Part shown: piece by piece, positions 31,764 to 39,839 of the stretch
How the letters are laid out: each line of letters starts with the position of its first letter
Position numbering within the stretch: the first letter of the stretch is position 1
Origin: Owenweeksia sp.
GTDB lineage: Bacteria > Bacteroidota > Bacteroidia > Flavobacteriales > Schleiferiaceae
NCBI GenBank assembly: GCA_002695025.1
Contig: NZNV01000001.1
Location: 1-64,000, forward strand
DNA length: 64,000 nt
Reading direction: 5' to 3'
Notes under the pieces: model-generated
The model's input: the letters and a program-made list of their open reading frames with translations, nothing else
What the model was told of the DNA's origin: nothing
Database searches by the model: none
Position numbers and translations under genes: made by a program

Positions 31764-34031
31764 ATGAAGAAATTATTTTTCACATACTGCTGTTTTGCCT
31801 TAGTCACGCAATTGCATGGCCAGGGCTTAAGTTTACGCATTGGTGATGAGCATACCGGTTTACCGGTGGAAGGGGCGCATGTGACGCTGCTAGGCGAGGC
31901 CGATACTACCGGGACCATCAGTGGATTGGACGGGCAGGTGAAGTTTGAAGCAGTACGGCCGGGTGATAAGGTAAGAGTGACGCACGTTGCTTATCGTACC
32001 CAGGAGGTGGTAATCCACAACGAAAGGAAAACCATGCAGCTTTTCCTTCAGCCTTTGCAAAATGAATTGAATGAGGTAGTGGTTACCGGCCAGACCATGC
32101 CTGTGCAGGCCCGTGATGCCGTGCAATCCATCCGGGTTATAGATGCCCGGCACATTGAAGAGCAGGCAGCTGTGAACCTGCGAGATCTGCTTTCCAATGA
32201 CCTGAGCATTCGCGTTTCTGAAGATGCTATACTGGGAAGTGGTATTAACCTGCAGGGGCTGGGCGGCTCTAAAGTAAAGATCCTTATTGACGGGGTGCCT
32301 GTTATTGGTCGCCTGGATGGAGAAATAGACCTGAGCCAGATCAACCTGAATGATATTGAAAGAGTGGAGATAGTGGAGGGTCCTATGTCCGTTCCCTACG
32401 GTACGGATGCGGTGGCCGGCACCCTTAACCTGATCACGAAGAAAAAAGCCACCAGCCGTGTAAAAGCCAAATTAAACGCTTACTACGAAACAGCCGGCCG
32501 CTACAATGTGGATGGAACCATCAGTATTCCCATCCGCAAAACCCAAACCCGCTTAAGCCTGGGGCGTAATTTCTTTGGTGGTTATGATCCCGATCCGGGA
32601 AAAAGGAATCTGCAATGGAATCCCAAAGAACAGTATATGGCTTCGCTGGATGTGCAACATCGCTTTACCAGGCTGTTGCTCCGCTATCGTAGCGATTTTT
32701 TTGATGAGGAGATCCGCAACCTGGGGGATGTGAACTACGAAACGGTTTTTGAAGATAGCGTCAACTATACGCATGCCATTGCCAAGGACGACTATTATTT
32801 TACCAGGCGGTTCAATAACACTTTATCAGCCCACTATTACGTGGCTGATGATATCAAGGTGAGGGCTTTTTTGGCGTATAACGATTACCGCAGGGAAAAG
32901 AACACGCTGCGCAAAGACCTTACAAGCGGAGAAGAAACTCCTGCTTCCGGTGATGATCTACAGGATACCACCCGCTTTTCAAGCCTGAGTTCACGTTTGT
33001 TCTTCCAGCACGACTGGAAGCCGGGCTTGCTCAACTACCAGTTCGGTTACGATGTGAACTACGAAGAGAACCGCGGGCAGCGCCTGGCCGGAGATTATCA
33101 GAACATAACGGATGCAGCTCTTTTTACCATCTGGGAATACCAGCCTTTTCTGGGGCTTAAAGTTCAACCGGGTTTGCGGTATGCGTATAACAGCCGTTTT
33201 GAAGCTCCCCTCATCAGTTCCCTGGCTCTTCGTTATGCGGTGGATTCGCTTTGGGTGCTCAGGGCTTCCTACGGACAAGGTTTCCGGGCGCCCAGCCTTA
33301 AGGAACTTTATTTCCTGTTTGTGGATGAGAACCATAATATTCTGGGTAATGAAGATCTTAAGGCTGAAACCTCCAACAATTTCCAGGCGGGGGTTCACTA
33401 TACACCTCTGCTGACTGATGTTAGCATTGAGGCCGGTTTGTCCGGTTTTTTCAATGACATTCGCAATGAGATCAGGCTGATGTCAGTTATTGCACCCGGC
33501 ACCGACAATGATTCCAGGGGGCTTTTTCGCAATGCCAATATAGCGCGTAGCCAAACCACCGGTGGGCGGTTGAGCCTTAAAGCCCAGTACAAAGGCTGGC
33601 GGTTGGAAACCGGCCTCAACGCCATTGGCGTGCGTAACAACCTTGCTTTTTCAGAAGAGGCCCGCCAGGTGAGCCAGAATAACTTCAATTTTTATCCCCA
33701 ACTGCAGCTGAACCTGCATTACACCTGGAAAAGGCCGGGTCTTACGGCTTCTTTCTTTCTCAACCACATCGGCCGGAGATCGGATCTGATCCTTAACACC
33801 GAAGATAAACTGGTCACCACCACTTTTAGCCCTTACACCATCCATGATGTTAACCTTAAAAAGAACTTTTGGTCAGACCGGATCAGCCTTAGCCTGGGGG
33901 TAAAGAACCTGTGGGACGTTACCCAGGTGAACTCTACCCGGGTGGAAGCCGGAGGCGCGCACAGCCCCGGAGGGTCTTTATTGGTGGGTTACGGGCGTAC
34001 CTGGTTTACACGTTTACAATTCAATTTCTAG
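31764..34031 (+). CDS. TonB-dependent receptor (HmuR-like, heme)
   Basis: The 755-residue outer-membrane receptor has a signal peptide, a carboxypeptidase-like regulatory domain (about 20-105, LPVEGAHVTLLGE), a plug domain (about 125-230, IRVIDARHIEEQAAVNLRDLL, IEIVEGPMSVPYG) and a C-terminal 22-strand barrel ending in an aromatic strand (WFTRLQFNF). The segment FRAPSLKELY with a His-containing stretch and GNEDL resembles the FRAP and NPDL boxes of heme receptors such as HmuR. Substrate assignment rests mainly on the HmuY-like neighbours on both sides. Energised by TonB-ExbBD, it would move heme into the periplasm. Confidence 0.8.
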   Translation: MKKLFFTYCCFALVTQLHGQGLSLRIGDEHTGLPVEGAHVTLLGEADTTGTISGLDGQVKFEAVRPGDKVRVTHVAYRTQEVVIHNERKTMQLFLQPLQNELNEVVVTGQTMPVQARDAVQSIRVIDARHIEEQAAVNLRDLLSNDLSIRVSEDAILGSGINLQGLGGSKVKILIDGVPVIGRLDGEIDLSQINLNDIERVEIVEGPMSVPYGTDAVAGTLNLITKKKATSRVKAKLNAYYETAGRYNVDGTISIPIRKTQTRLSLGRNFFGGYDPDPGKRNLQWNPKEQYMASLDVQHRFTRLLLRYRSDFFDEEIRNLGDVNYETVFEDSVNYTHAIAKDDYYFTRRFNNTLSAHYYVADDIKVRAFLAYNDYRREKNTLRKDLTSGEETPASGDDLQDTTRFSSLSSRLFFQHDWKPGLLNYQFGYDVNYEENRGQRLAGDYQNITDAALFTIWEYQPFLGLKVQPGLRYAYNSRFEAPLISSLALRYAVDSLWVLRASYGQGFRAPSLKELYFLFVDENHNILGNEDLKAETSNNFQAGVHYTPLLTDVSIEAGLSGFFNDIRNEIRLMSVIAPGTDNDSRGLFRNANIARSQTTGGRLSLKAQYKGWRLETGLNAIGVRNNLAFSEEARQVSQNNFNFYPQLQLNLHYTWKRPGLTASFFLNHIGRRSDLILNTEDKLVTTTFSPYTIHDVNLKKNFWSDRISLSLGVKNLWDVTQVNSTRVEAGGAHSPGGSLLVGYGRTWFTRLQFNF

Positions 34032-34033
34032 AT

Positions 34034-35026
34034 ATGAAGAAGATCCTCAGCTTGTTGATCATCGGTTTCCTGGTTACTTCCTGTTTTAAGGAAGACAAGT
34101 TGATTGGCCGGCAATTGGTTAAGGAAGAAGTGGGCAGGGTGGATATGGTAGCTGAAGACGGAGTGGATTATCCCCGGCAAATCTATTTTGACCTGAGTAC
34201 CAACCAGGCACGGGCCTTTAATTACCGGGACAGTTGGGACCTTGCTTTTGGTTGCCAGCCTGAAAATCCGAATATATCTACCAACCCCTCCTTGCTGATG
34301 CAGGTGGCTGCTACCGGAAGTTCGGAATGGGGAAAAAATTTCAATACGGCCGTTTATAGGTTCAGCTATGAACGGGCAGACCGTTTTCTGCACGAAGCAC
34401 ACCTGGCGGCAGACTTTGAAGGTACGGTTCCGAAAGGAGAAGTCTTTATCCTGGATATGGGGCGAAACCTAAAGAACCAGGCCCGTGGTTTCAAACTTCT
34501 TCAGATCACTTCGTATGATGGTAAAGCATACCAGGTGCGGGTAGCCAACCTGGATCATTCATCGGAGCTAAGCTTCACGGTTCCGCTGGATGAGACCTAT
34601 AATTTTGTGTACCTCTCCTTATCCGATCCGGATCAGGTGATGAAGCTGGAGCCGCCCAAGGAGGAATGGGACCTGTGGTTTACCAAATACATGGAACGCC
34701 TTTATGACGGCAGTGATACCCTGGACTATTCCGTTACCGGCTGCCTCATCAACCCCTACCGGACCAGCGCTGCCCTGTATACCGATAGCCTGCCTTTTGA
34801 ACAGGTCACCTTGCAGAATGCCGATCTTTCCCTGTTGTCAGGCCGTAGCAGTGGAATTGGCCACGACTGGAAATTTTACGACCTGGAAGAAGGCTATAAG
34901 GTGCTGGATAAGCGAGTTTACCTGGTACAGGACCCAGCCGGGGTCAATTATAAAATGTCCTTTACCGGCTTTCATGATGAAGCCTCCAGGAAAGGGGCTG
35001 TCACTTTTAAATTCATACCCCTTTAA
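34034..35026 (+). CDS. HmuY-family lipoprotein
   Basis: The ATG at 34034 begins a type II signal peptide (LLIIGFLVTSC), so the mature protein starts at Cys16. CFKEDK carries acidic residues at +4/+5, a feature of surface-exported lipoproteins in Bacteroidota. The mature part follows HmuY: IYFDLSTNQARAFNYRDSWDLAF early, then a second DLWFTKY motif (about residue 215), ending in a beta-rich domain. It would bind heme outside the cell for the adjacent receptor. The start two bases after the receptor stop indicates translational coupling. Confidence 0.75.
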   Translation: MKKILSLLIIGFLVTSCFKEDKLIGRQLVKEEVGRVDMVAEDGVDYPRQIYFDLSTNQARAFNYRDSWDLAFGCQPENPNISTNPSLLMQVAATGSSEWGKNFNTAVYRFSYERADRFLHEAHLAADFEGTVPKGEVFILDMGRNLKNQARGFKLLQITSYDGKAYQVRVANLDHSSELSFTVPLDETYNFVYLSLSDPDQVMKLEPPKEEWDLWFTKYMERLYDGSDTLDYSVTGCLINPYRTSAALYTDSLPFEQVTLQNADLSLLSGRSSGIGHDWKFYDLEEGYKVLDKRVYLVQDPAGVNYKMSFTGFHDEASRKGAVTFKFIPL

Positions 35027-35038
35027 AACCAACTGAAT

Positions 35039-35446
35039 ATGAAAAAAGAACTGATAGGAAGGCTGGTGATCATGGCCTTAAAGATTACCGTAGGACTCAT
35101 CTTTATTGGTGAGGGATTGGAAAAGTTTGAAGGCATAGAGCGCTTTGGTGATCGCCAAAGTCCCTTCCTGGATTTTTACCGGGCCATGTTCTCCACCGGT
35201 TATATGTTGCCTTTTCTGGGTATTGCCGAGATTGTTGGTGGAGTACTTATCGCTACCATCCGCTTTTCACTGGTAGGGGTGATATGGACCATTCCCCTGG
35301 CGCTCAACGTGTTTTTGGCACACCTGAACCTTATTCAAAGCCCTAAAGGTATTGCCTATACGTTGACCATCAACTTATTGCTGATCTTTTTCCTGTGGCT
35401 GGACCGTAAAAAGCTAAAGCCACTCTTTGCTGCGAAAGCGGTTTAG
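35039..35446 (+). CDS. DoxX-like membrane protein
   Basis: The 135-residue protein has four predicted transmembrane helices (about 8-27, 55-73, 78-98, 104-123). The early motif LIFIGEGLEKFEG resembles the DoxX/DoxD family's GxxxxxxGxxK opening. It probably sits in the inner membrane; DoxX-like proteins have been linked to redox or quinone chemistry. As last gene of the heme operon it begins 12 bases after the HmuY-lipoprotein stop. A role in heme or iron handling is possible but not shown. Confidence 0.65.
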   Translation: MKKELIGRLVIMALKITVGLIFIGEGLEKFEGIERFGDRQSPFLDFYRAMFSTGYMLPFLGIAEIVGGVLIATIRFSLVGVIWTIPLALNVFLAHLNLIQSPKGIAYTLTINLLLIFFLWLDRKKLKPLFAAKAV

Positions 35447-35524
35447 TATTTAGCTGTTGGGTAGGCAGGAATTCCTGGCGCATTTTTCCGCGCTTAAGTA
35501 GAGCGGTGATTGTATATTCACAGC

Positions 35525-36694
35525 ATGAAAAAGGTTTTCTGCATCCTTCTTTTGTGGCCGTTTTTAGCCCAGGCGCAATGGAATCTTTCGCCAGAGGCAC
35601 AAATTCACGTGCTTACCTGCGGGCCTTACCAGGGTGAACTCTACTCTGCTTTCGGGCATAGTGCTATTCGGGTTCATGATCCTGCCATTGGCCTGGATTT
35701 CATCTACAACTACGGGGTATTTGACTATGATCAGCCTAATTTTTACCTGAATTTTGCCCGGGGTTATCTGTATTATCAACTGGATGTTTCTGCCTACGAG
35801 CGGTTTAAGATGTTGTACATCCAGGAAGACCGTTATATCCACGAACAGGTGCTCAACCTTACAGCAGCGGAAAAACAGAAGTTCTTTGATTTCCTGCAGT
35901 GGAACGCCAGGGAAGAGAATAAATATTATTACTACGATTATTTCTACGACAATTGCGCCACCCGCATCCGCGATGCGTTGGCGCATGTTTTTGGTGACCG
36001 CGTACAATTTGAAGGTGACTATATCACCACGGATTATACCATCCGCGACCTCTGTGATATTTACCTGCAGTACCAGCCGTGGGGCGACCTTGGGATAGAC
36101 CTGTGTTTGGGCCTGCCCATGGATAAACGCGCCACGCCCTATGAATACATGTTTTTGCCGGATTACCTGGAGAGCGGGCTGAACCATGCCTATATCACCC
36201 GGAATGGGGAGCGGGCGCCTTTGGTGAAAGAAACCATCCACACTTATGAAAGCCGTGATCCGGTTAAGCCGGATACATTCTTTACACCTTTGGTCCTGAC
36301 CAGCCTACTCTTACTGATCGGCTTGCTGATCACCTTCCGGGCTTTACGTAAAAAGAAAAACGCCTTTTGGTGGGATGCTATTCTCATGAGCCTGGTGGGG
36401 CTGGTAGGCTGGCTGCTGGTGATCTTGTGGTTTGCTACAGACCATAAGGCGGCTGCCCAGAATTTCAACCTGTTGTGGGCCATACCCTTTTATTTTCCAA
36501 TGGCTTTGCTGTTACTTAAAAAAAGGAAGTCGTCATTTTTGCGGCTCTTCTTTATACTTACGCTCATCACCCATGTGCTGGCTTTGGTTCTTTGGCCCTG
36601 GTGGCCCCAGGATCTGCATGAAGCATGGATTCCGCTTACCCTTTTATTAGCCGTACGCTCGTATGTAATCCAGCGAAAACTGGCAGCTGTATAA
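35525..36694 (+). CDS. DUF4105 (Lnb-like) membrane protein
   Basis: The 389-residue protein starts at the ATG at 35525 (signal peptide MKKVFCILLLWPFLAQAQ). The N-terminal domain (about 20-230) bears the DUF4105 motifs HVLTCGPYQGELYSAFGHSA and YYYDYFYDNCATRIRD; the conserved His and Cys suit a papain-like acyl or amide transferase. The C-terminal third has about five transmembrane helices. This family has been connected to lipoprotein N-acylation (Lnb), which would fit a Bacteroidota cell lacking other options; this is family knowledge, not proof. It follows the heme operon with a 78-base gap and probably has its own promoter. Confidence 0.7.
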   Translation: MKKVFCILLLWPFLAQAQWNLSPEAQIHVLTCGPYQGELYSAFGHSAIRVHDPAIGLDFIYNYGVFDYDQPNFYLNFARGYLYYQLDVSAYERFKMLYIQEDRYIHEQVLNLTAAEKQKFFDFLQWNAREENKYYYYDYFYDNCATRIRDALAHVFGDRVQFEGDYITTDYTIRDLCDIYLQYQPWGDLGIDLCLGLPMDKRATPYEYMFLPDYLESGLNHAYITRNGERAPLVKETIHTYESRDPVKPDTFFTPLVLTSLLLLIGLLITFRALRKKKNAFWWDAILMSLVGLVGWLLVILWFATDHKAAAQNFNLLWAIPFYFPMALLLLKKRKSSFLRLFFILTLITHVLALVLWPWWPQDLHEAWIPLTLLLAVRSYVIQRKLAAV

Positions 36695-36876
36695 TTGGAA
36701 ACGGGAGCAGGGAGTGCAGCGGTTAGTCCCCGACATCAGCCTTAGACGAATAGGTTTGGCCAGTTCTGTCCTATAATTTCCGGTTGTCAGAATGGCCTTT
36801 TACACCCTTTGCCGGCAGGGGGCTTTTTCTTTAGGTGACATTACATATCCTGTTCCCATAATAGGCAGGCTCTTTA

Positions 36877-36884
36877 TACCTTCG
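36877..36884 (+). promoter_or_regulatory. -7-like box upstream of gap
   Basis: TACCTTCG differs from TAnnTTTG by one base and ends six bases before the ATG, implying a nearly leaderless message. The upstream half-site is not clear. Confidence 0.35.
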
Positions 36885-36890
36885 CAACCT

Positions 36891-37895
36891 ATGGAAAAGA
36901 TCAGAATAGGTATCAATGGTTTCGGGCGCATCGGGCGCTCGCTTACCCGTGTTATCCGTAAATATCCTCATATAGAACTGGTAGCCATAAACGATCTGGC
37001 TTCTTTACAAAACCTGGCGCATTTACTGAAGTACGATACGGTACATGGTCATTTTCCGGATGACATCGGTATAGATGGCAACGAACTAGTGGTGGGGAAC
37101 CAACGGATAAGCGTATGGCATGAAAAAGAGCCGGCCCTTATACCCTGGAGGGATAAAGAGGTGGATGTGGTTATTGAAGCGACCGGTCGCTTTAAAAGCC
37201 GTAAGCTGGCTATGCCGCATATAGAAAGGGGAGGTGCCCGTAAAGTTATTATTTCGGCTCCTCCTACCGATGATACCAAGACGATTGTGCTCGGGGCTAA
37301 CGATGATCAGCTTACAGCAGGTGATCTCATAGTTTCCAATGCTTCCTGTACTACCAATTCGGTAGCGCCCTTGCTTAAAGTGATAGACGATGTGTGTGGT
37401 GTGGAACACGCCTATATTACCACCGTGCACAGTTATACCACGGACCAGCAATTACAGGATGGCCCGCATAAGGATTTCCGCAGGGGGCGTGCTGCAGCCG
37501 AAAGCATAGTGCCTACCACTACCGGTGCGGCTAAAGCCATTACCCGCATTTATCCTGAACTGGAAGGCCGTATCGGAGGAGCGGGCATTAGGGTGCCGGT
37601 ACCGGATGGAAGCCTTACGGATATGACCATTACGGTAAAGGAAAAGACCACGGTGGAAGCTATCAATAAGGCCTTTAAGAGGGCTTCGGAAGAAGGGCCT
37701 TTTAAAGGATACCTGGGGTATACTTCAGACCCCATTGTATCCCGCGATGTGATCGGTAGCCCGTACTCCTGTTTATTTGATGAAGAACTGACCTCCGTAT
37801 TGGGAAGAATGGTAAAAGTGGTAGGCTGGTACGATAATGAAATGGGCTATAGCCACCGCCTGGCCGACCTCATCGGTAAGATGATGTTAGCTTAG
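36891..37895 (+). CDS. gap: Glyceraldehyde-3-phosphate dehydrogenase
   Basis: The 334-residue enzyme has the NAD-binding start IRIGINGFGRIGRSLTR, the catalytic cysteine in SNASCTTNSVAP (about residue 150), the HSYTTDQ histidine segment and the closing YDNEMGYSHR. It is a standard phosphorylating GAPDH of glycolysis and gluconeogenesis, cytosolic and tetrameric. The ATG at 36891 is chosen over the longer frame because the Rossmann strand begins four residues in. Asp in AINDLA points to NAD rather than NADP preference. Its last nine bases overlap the end of the convergent hypothetical gene. Confidence 0.95.
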   Translation: MEKIRIGINGFGRIGRSLTRVIRKYPHIELVAINDLASLQNLAHLLKYDTVHGHFPDDIGIDGNELVVGNQRISVWHEKEPALIPWRDKEVDVVIEATGRFKSRKLAMPHIERGGARKVIISAPPTDDTKTIVLGANDDQLTAGDLIVSNASCTTNSVAPLLKVIDDVCGVEHAYITTVHSYTTDQQLQDGPHKDFRRGRAAAESIVPTTTGAAKAITRIYPELEGRIGGAGIRVPVPDGSLTDMTITVKEKTTVEAINKAFKRASEEGPFKGYLGYTSDPIVSRDVIGSPYSCLFDEELTSVLGRMVKVVGWYDNEMGYSHRLADLIGKMMLA

Positions 37896-38267
37896 TTGAA
37901 GGAGCTTTTCAATGTCTTTAATCCGCATAATTCTATACAGAAGTTCCTTAGCAAGAAGTTCATAACATTTATTTTCTTTTAACGTATTGGACGTCAGATG
38001 ATCAAGCCTTGATTCTTCATTTAAGGGATTATTTGGATAGTACTTCAAGCAAGGAAGGTAGCCTTTAACTTTTCCACTTTTTTGATCAGTAACTTCAATT
38101 GCCTGGATACTTATACCAAGCCGATAAGCAAAATCATCAAATATGAAGTAGTAATCACCACTTTGAGAACTGTACTTCTCAATCCATTCAATCATTTTGG
38201 TAGCATTTGAAGCTGGGTCTTTTTTTAGCTCTCTTATAGATTTATTAAAACTATCTTTTGGATTCAT
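37887..38267 (-). CDS. Hypothetical protein
   Basis: The 126-residue protein has no signal peptide or membrane segment. It begins with a charged helical part (SFNKSIRELKKDPASNATKMIEWIEKY), has a short beta region with YYFIFDDFAYRLGISI, and ends in a helical segment. I do not recognise the family. It lies one base downstream of the DUF3307 gene on the same strand, so it may be the third gene of the SatD operon. It is somewhat more AT-rich than its neighbours, suggesting later acquisition. Confidence 0.6.
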   Translation of the reverse strand: MNPKDSFNKSIRELKKDPASNATKMIEWIEKYSSQSGDYYFIFDDFAYRLGISIQAIEVTDQKSGKVKGYLPCLKYYPNNPLNEESRLDHLTSNTLKENKCYELLAKELLYRIMRIKDIEKLLQLS

Positions 38268-38268
38268 C

Positions 38269-38997
38269 TCATTTTAAGTTTAAAAGATTTTCAGCCAGCA
38301 AAGCCACAGCTGCTGCGGTGCCAAAACTCAACAGGCTGCCAATAAGGATGTATTCGGTAAGCTTTCGGTCATGGGCCTGCCGCAGGTCCCCAAAGCGGAA
38401 TACCGATTTGGCGGCCAGTAAAAAACCGATTCCGGACCAGTTCCCGGTCATGATCAACCCGTAGGCAAATACTCTTTCCAGCATGCCAATGTACATGCCT
38501 GCCTTAGGGAGGGCTTTGGTGCTGGCCGCATCATCAATGTAAGGTATCCACTTATCCATCAGTTTGGCAATAATGATGGATAGGGGCTGGGTAAGAAAGA
38601 AAACAGCGGTGATGTGGATAAGGAAATAATCGGACTTCAGGAAACTCAGGACTCTCATTACCTGTCCGGTTACCAGGGCCCAGGCCGTGATGATCAAAAG
38701 CAGGTGTAGTAATTGGTCGGCTATGAACCAACGGATGTGGTTGGTTTGATCCTGCCTATACAGTTTGAGAAGATCAATACCCAGGTGACCCAGGGTGATG
38801 ATGAGTACCAGAGGCCAGTATTCCGTTTGCCCGGCAATGATCAGGGCCAGTGTGGCCAAAACCCCGTGTATGGCCACATGCAGGTATAAATAAGGGGAAC
38901 GTGCCTTGTTGATCTTTTTATCAGCTACCCATTTTCCGGCTTGGGCAGGGAAATCTCCGATCAGATGAGCGAGTATGAGTAGTACCAGGAGTTTCAT
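38269..38997 (-). CDS. DUF3307 membrane protein
   Basis: The 242-residue integral membrane protein has six or seven predicted helices. The DUF3307 signature is visible at the N-terminus: LLILAHLIGDFPAQAGKWVADKK, with conserved H/D residues, then LHVAIHGVLATLAL and TLGHLGIDLLK. The function of the family is unknown; it almost always accompanies a SatD-like protein. Here it overlaps the satD stop by four bases, so both proteins are co-produced. The conserved polar residues inside membrane helices suggest transport or enzyme activity at the membrane. Confidence 0.75.
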   Translation of the reverse strand: MKLLVLLILAHLIGDFPAQAGKWVADKKINKARSPYLYLHVAIHGVLATLALIIAGQTEYWPLVLIITLGHLGIDLLKLYRQDQTNHIRWFIADQLLHLLLIITAWALVTGQVMRVLSFLKSDYFLIHITAVFFLTQPLSIIIAKLMDKWIPYIDDAASTKALPKAGMYIGMLERVFAYGLIMTGNWSGIGFLLAAKSVFRFGDLRQAHDRKLTEYILIGSLLSFGTAAAVALLAENLLNLK

Positions 38998-39638
38998 TTC
39001 AAGTGTTTTTGCAGTTTTTCGCGGAACAGTTGATCCAGCTCCAGTATATCTTCAATGTGAGCTCTCCGGAGGCGGTCACTCACCGTATTTTGTTTGATAC
39101 CCAGTTGCTGGCCAATTTTCGATTGGGTTTGATCCGGTTTTTCAAAAACAAGGTTTACAATTTCTCCTGAGGAAATGGTCCAGCTATCCATAAGGATGGA
39201 GGCCAGCCGCAGGAAGAGGTTCATTTCACGGTTCAGGTCTTCCCAGGGTGTTTGTATGGCCAGGGTTATCTTTTCTTTTTTCAGTTTTTCCAGCCGTTCA
39301 CCGGATTGAATAAAAACCGGCCCGTTGCTTTCCGCAATGCCGGCTCCTTCGTAGTTTTTTTCGCCAATACCAATGGCCAGGCGTACATCGATCTCTGAGA
39401 TACGTTCCTGTTCTTTTTCCGGGCTGAGGCTTTTGATCAGTGCCTTGATGCGAATGGCGGCTTTTAAAGCTTCAGCGGGATCTTCCAGAGCCAGTTGAAA
39501 ACTGTCGCCACGGTATATGTCCCACTGCTGAGGTGAGGTGCCCCATTGCCCCAGCAGGCTTTTCAAAGGCTGGAGCCAGATATCCTGGCTGGGCAGTTTA
39601 CGGGAATCTATTATGTCTCCTGTGAGTACGGCTATCAT
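38994..39638 (-). CDS. SatD-family protein with C-terminal HTH
   Basis: The 214-residue protein begins MIAVLTGDIIDSRKLP and contains WDIYRGDSFQL and DVRLAIGIGEK, the SatD core seen in streptococcal acid-tolerance loci. A helix-turn-helix occupies the C-terminus: QSKIGQQLGIKQNTVSDRLRRA (about 174-195). The core recalls nucleotide cyclase-like folds (GDSFQL), which may bind a nucleotide. It heads a DUF3307 operon and lies 8 bases from a striking five-fold palindrome array, which I infer is its own operator set. The mechanism and the signal remain unknown. Confidence 0.75.
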   Translation of the reverse strand: MIAVLTGDIIDSRKLPSQDIWLQPLKSLLGQWGTSPQQWDIYRGDSFQLALEDPAEALKAAIRIKALIKSLSPEKEQERISEIDVRLAIGIGEKNYEGAGIAESNGPVFIQSGERLEKLKKEKITLAIQTPWEDLNREMNLFLRLASILMDSWTISSGEIVNLVFEKPDQTQSKIGQQLGIKQNTVSDRLRRAHIEDILELDQLFREKLQKHLK

Positions 39639-39646
39639 GATTGCAA

Positions 39647-39778
39647 TATCGGTATTTAAAGCGATAATTTCAAATATCGCTTTTTAAAACGATAAATAAT
39701 TGTATCGGTATTTAAAGCGATACTCCCGGCTATCGCTTCTTAAGAAGATACTAGCTGATATCGTGCTTTAAGGCGATA
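39647..39778. promoter_or_regulatory. Five 20-bp palindromes at exact 28-bp spacing (SatD operator array)
   Basis: Copies start at 39647, 39675, 39703, 39731 and 39759. Copies 1 and 3 are identical (TATCGGTATTTAAAGCGATA); all fit TATCG-N10-CGATA with a central TTTAA or TCTTAA-like core, and only copy 4 departs in its right arm. Eight-base spacers differ. The array occupies the whole promoter region of the SatD operon. Confidence 0.85.
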
Positions 39779-39790
39779 GCACTGAGCCAT

Positions 39791-39819
39791 AAAAAAAGCC
39801 GGTGGTTACACCGGCTTTT
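39791..39819 (-). terminator. intrinsic terminator of the tlpA-like gene
   Basis: AAAAGCCGGTG (39794-39804) pairs with CACCGGCTTTT (39809-39819), and the minus strand continues into Ts down to 39791. It lies 20 bases after the stop of the thioredoxin-like gene and so insulates the SatD array. Confidence 0.85.
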
Positions 39820-39839
39820 CAATCTTTTAATCTGTCAGC

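Noticed and set aside
39647-39778. CRISPR array (five repeats with 28-bp period)
   Set aside because: Repeats are palindromic 20-mers with only 8-base spacers and there are no cas genes; an operator array fits better.
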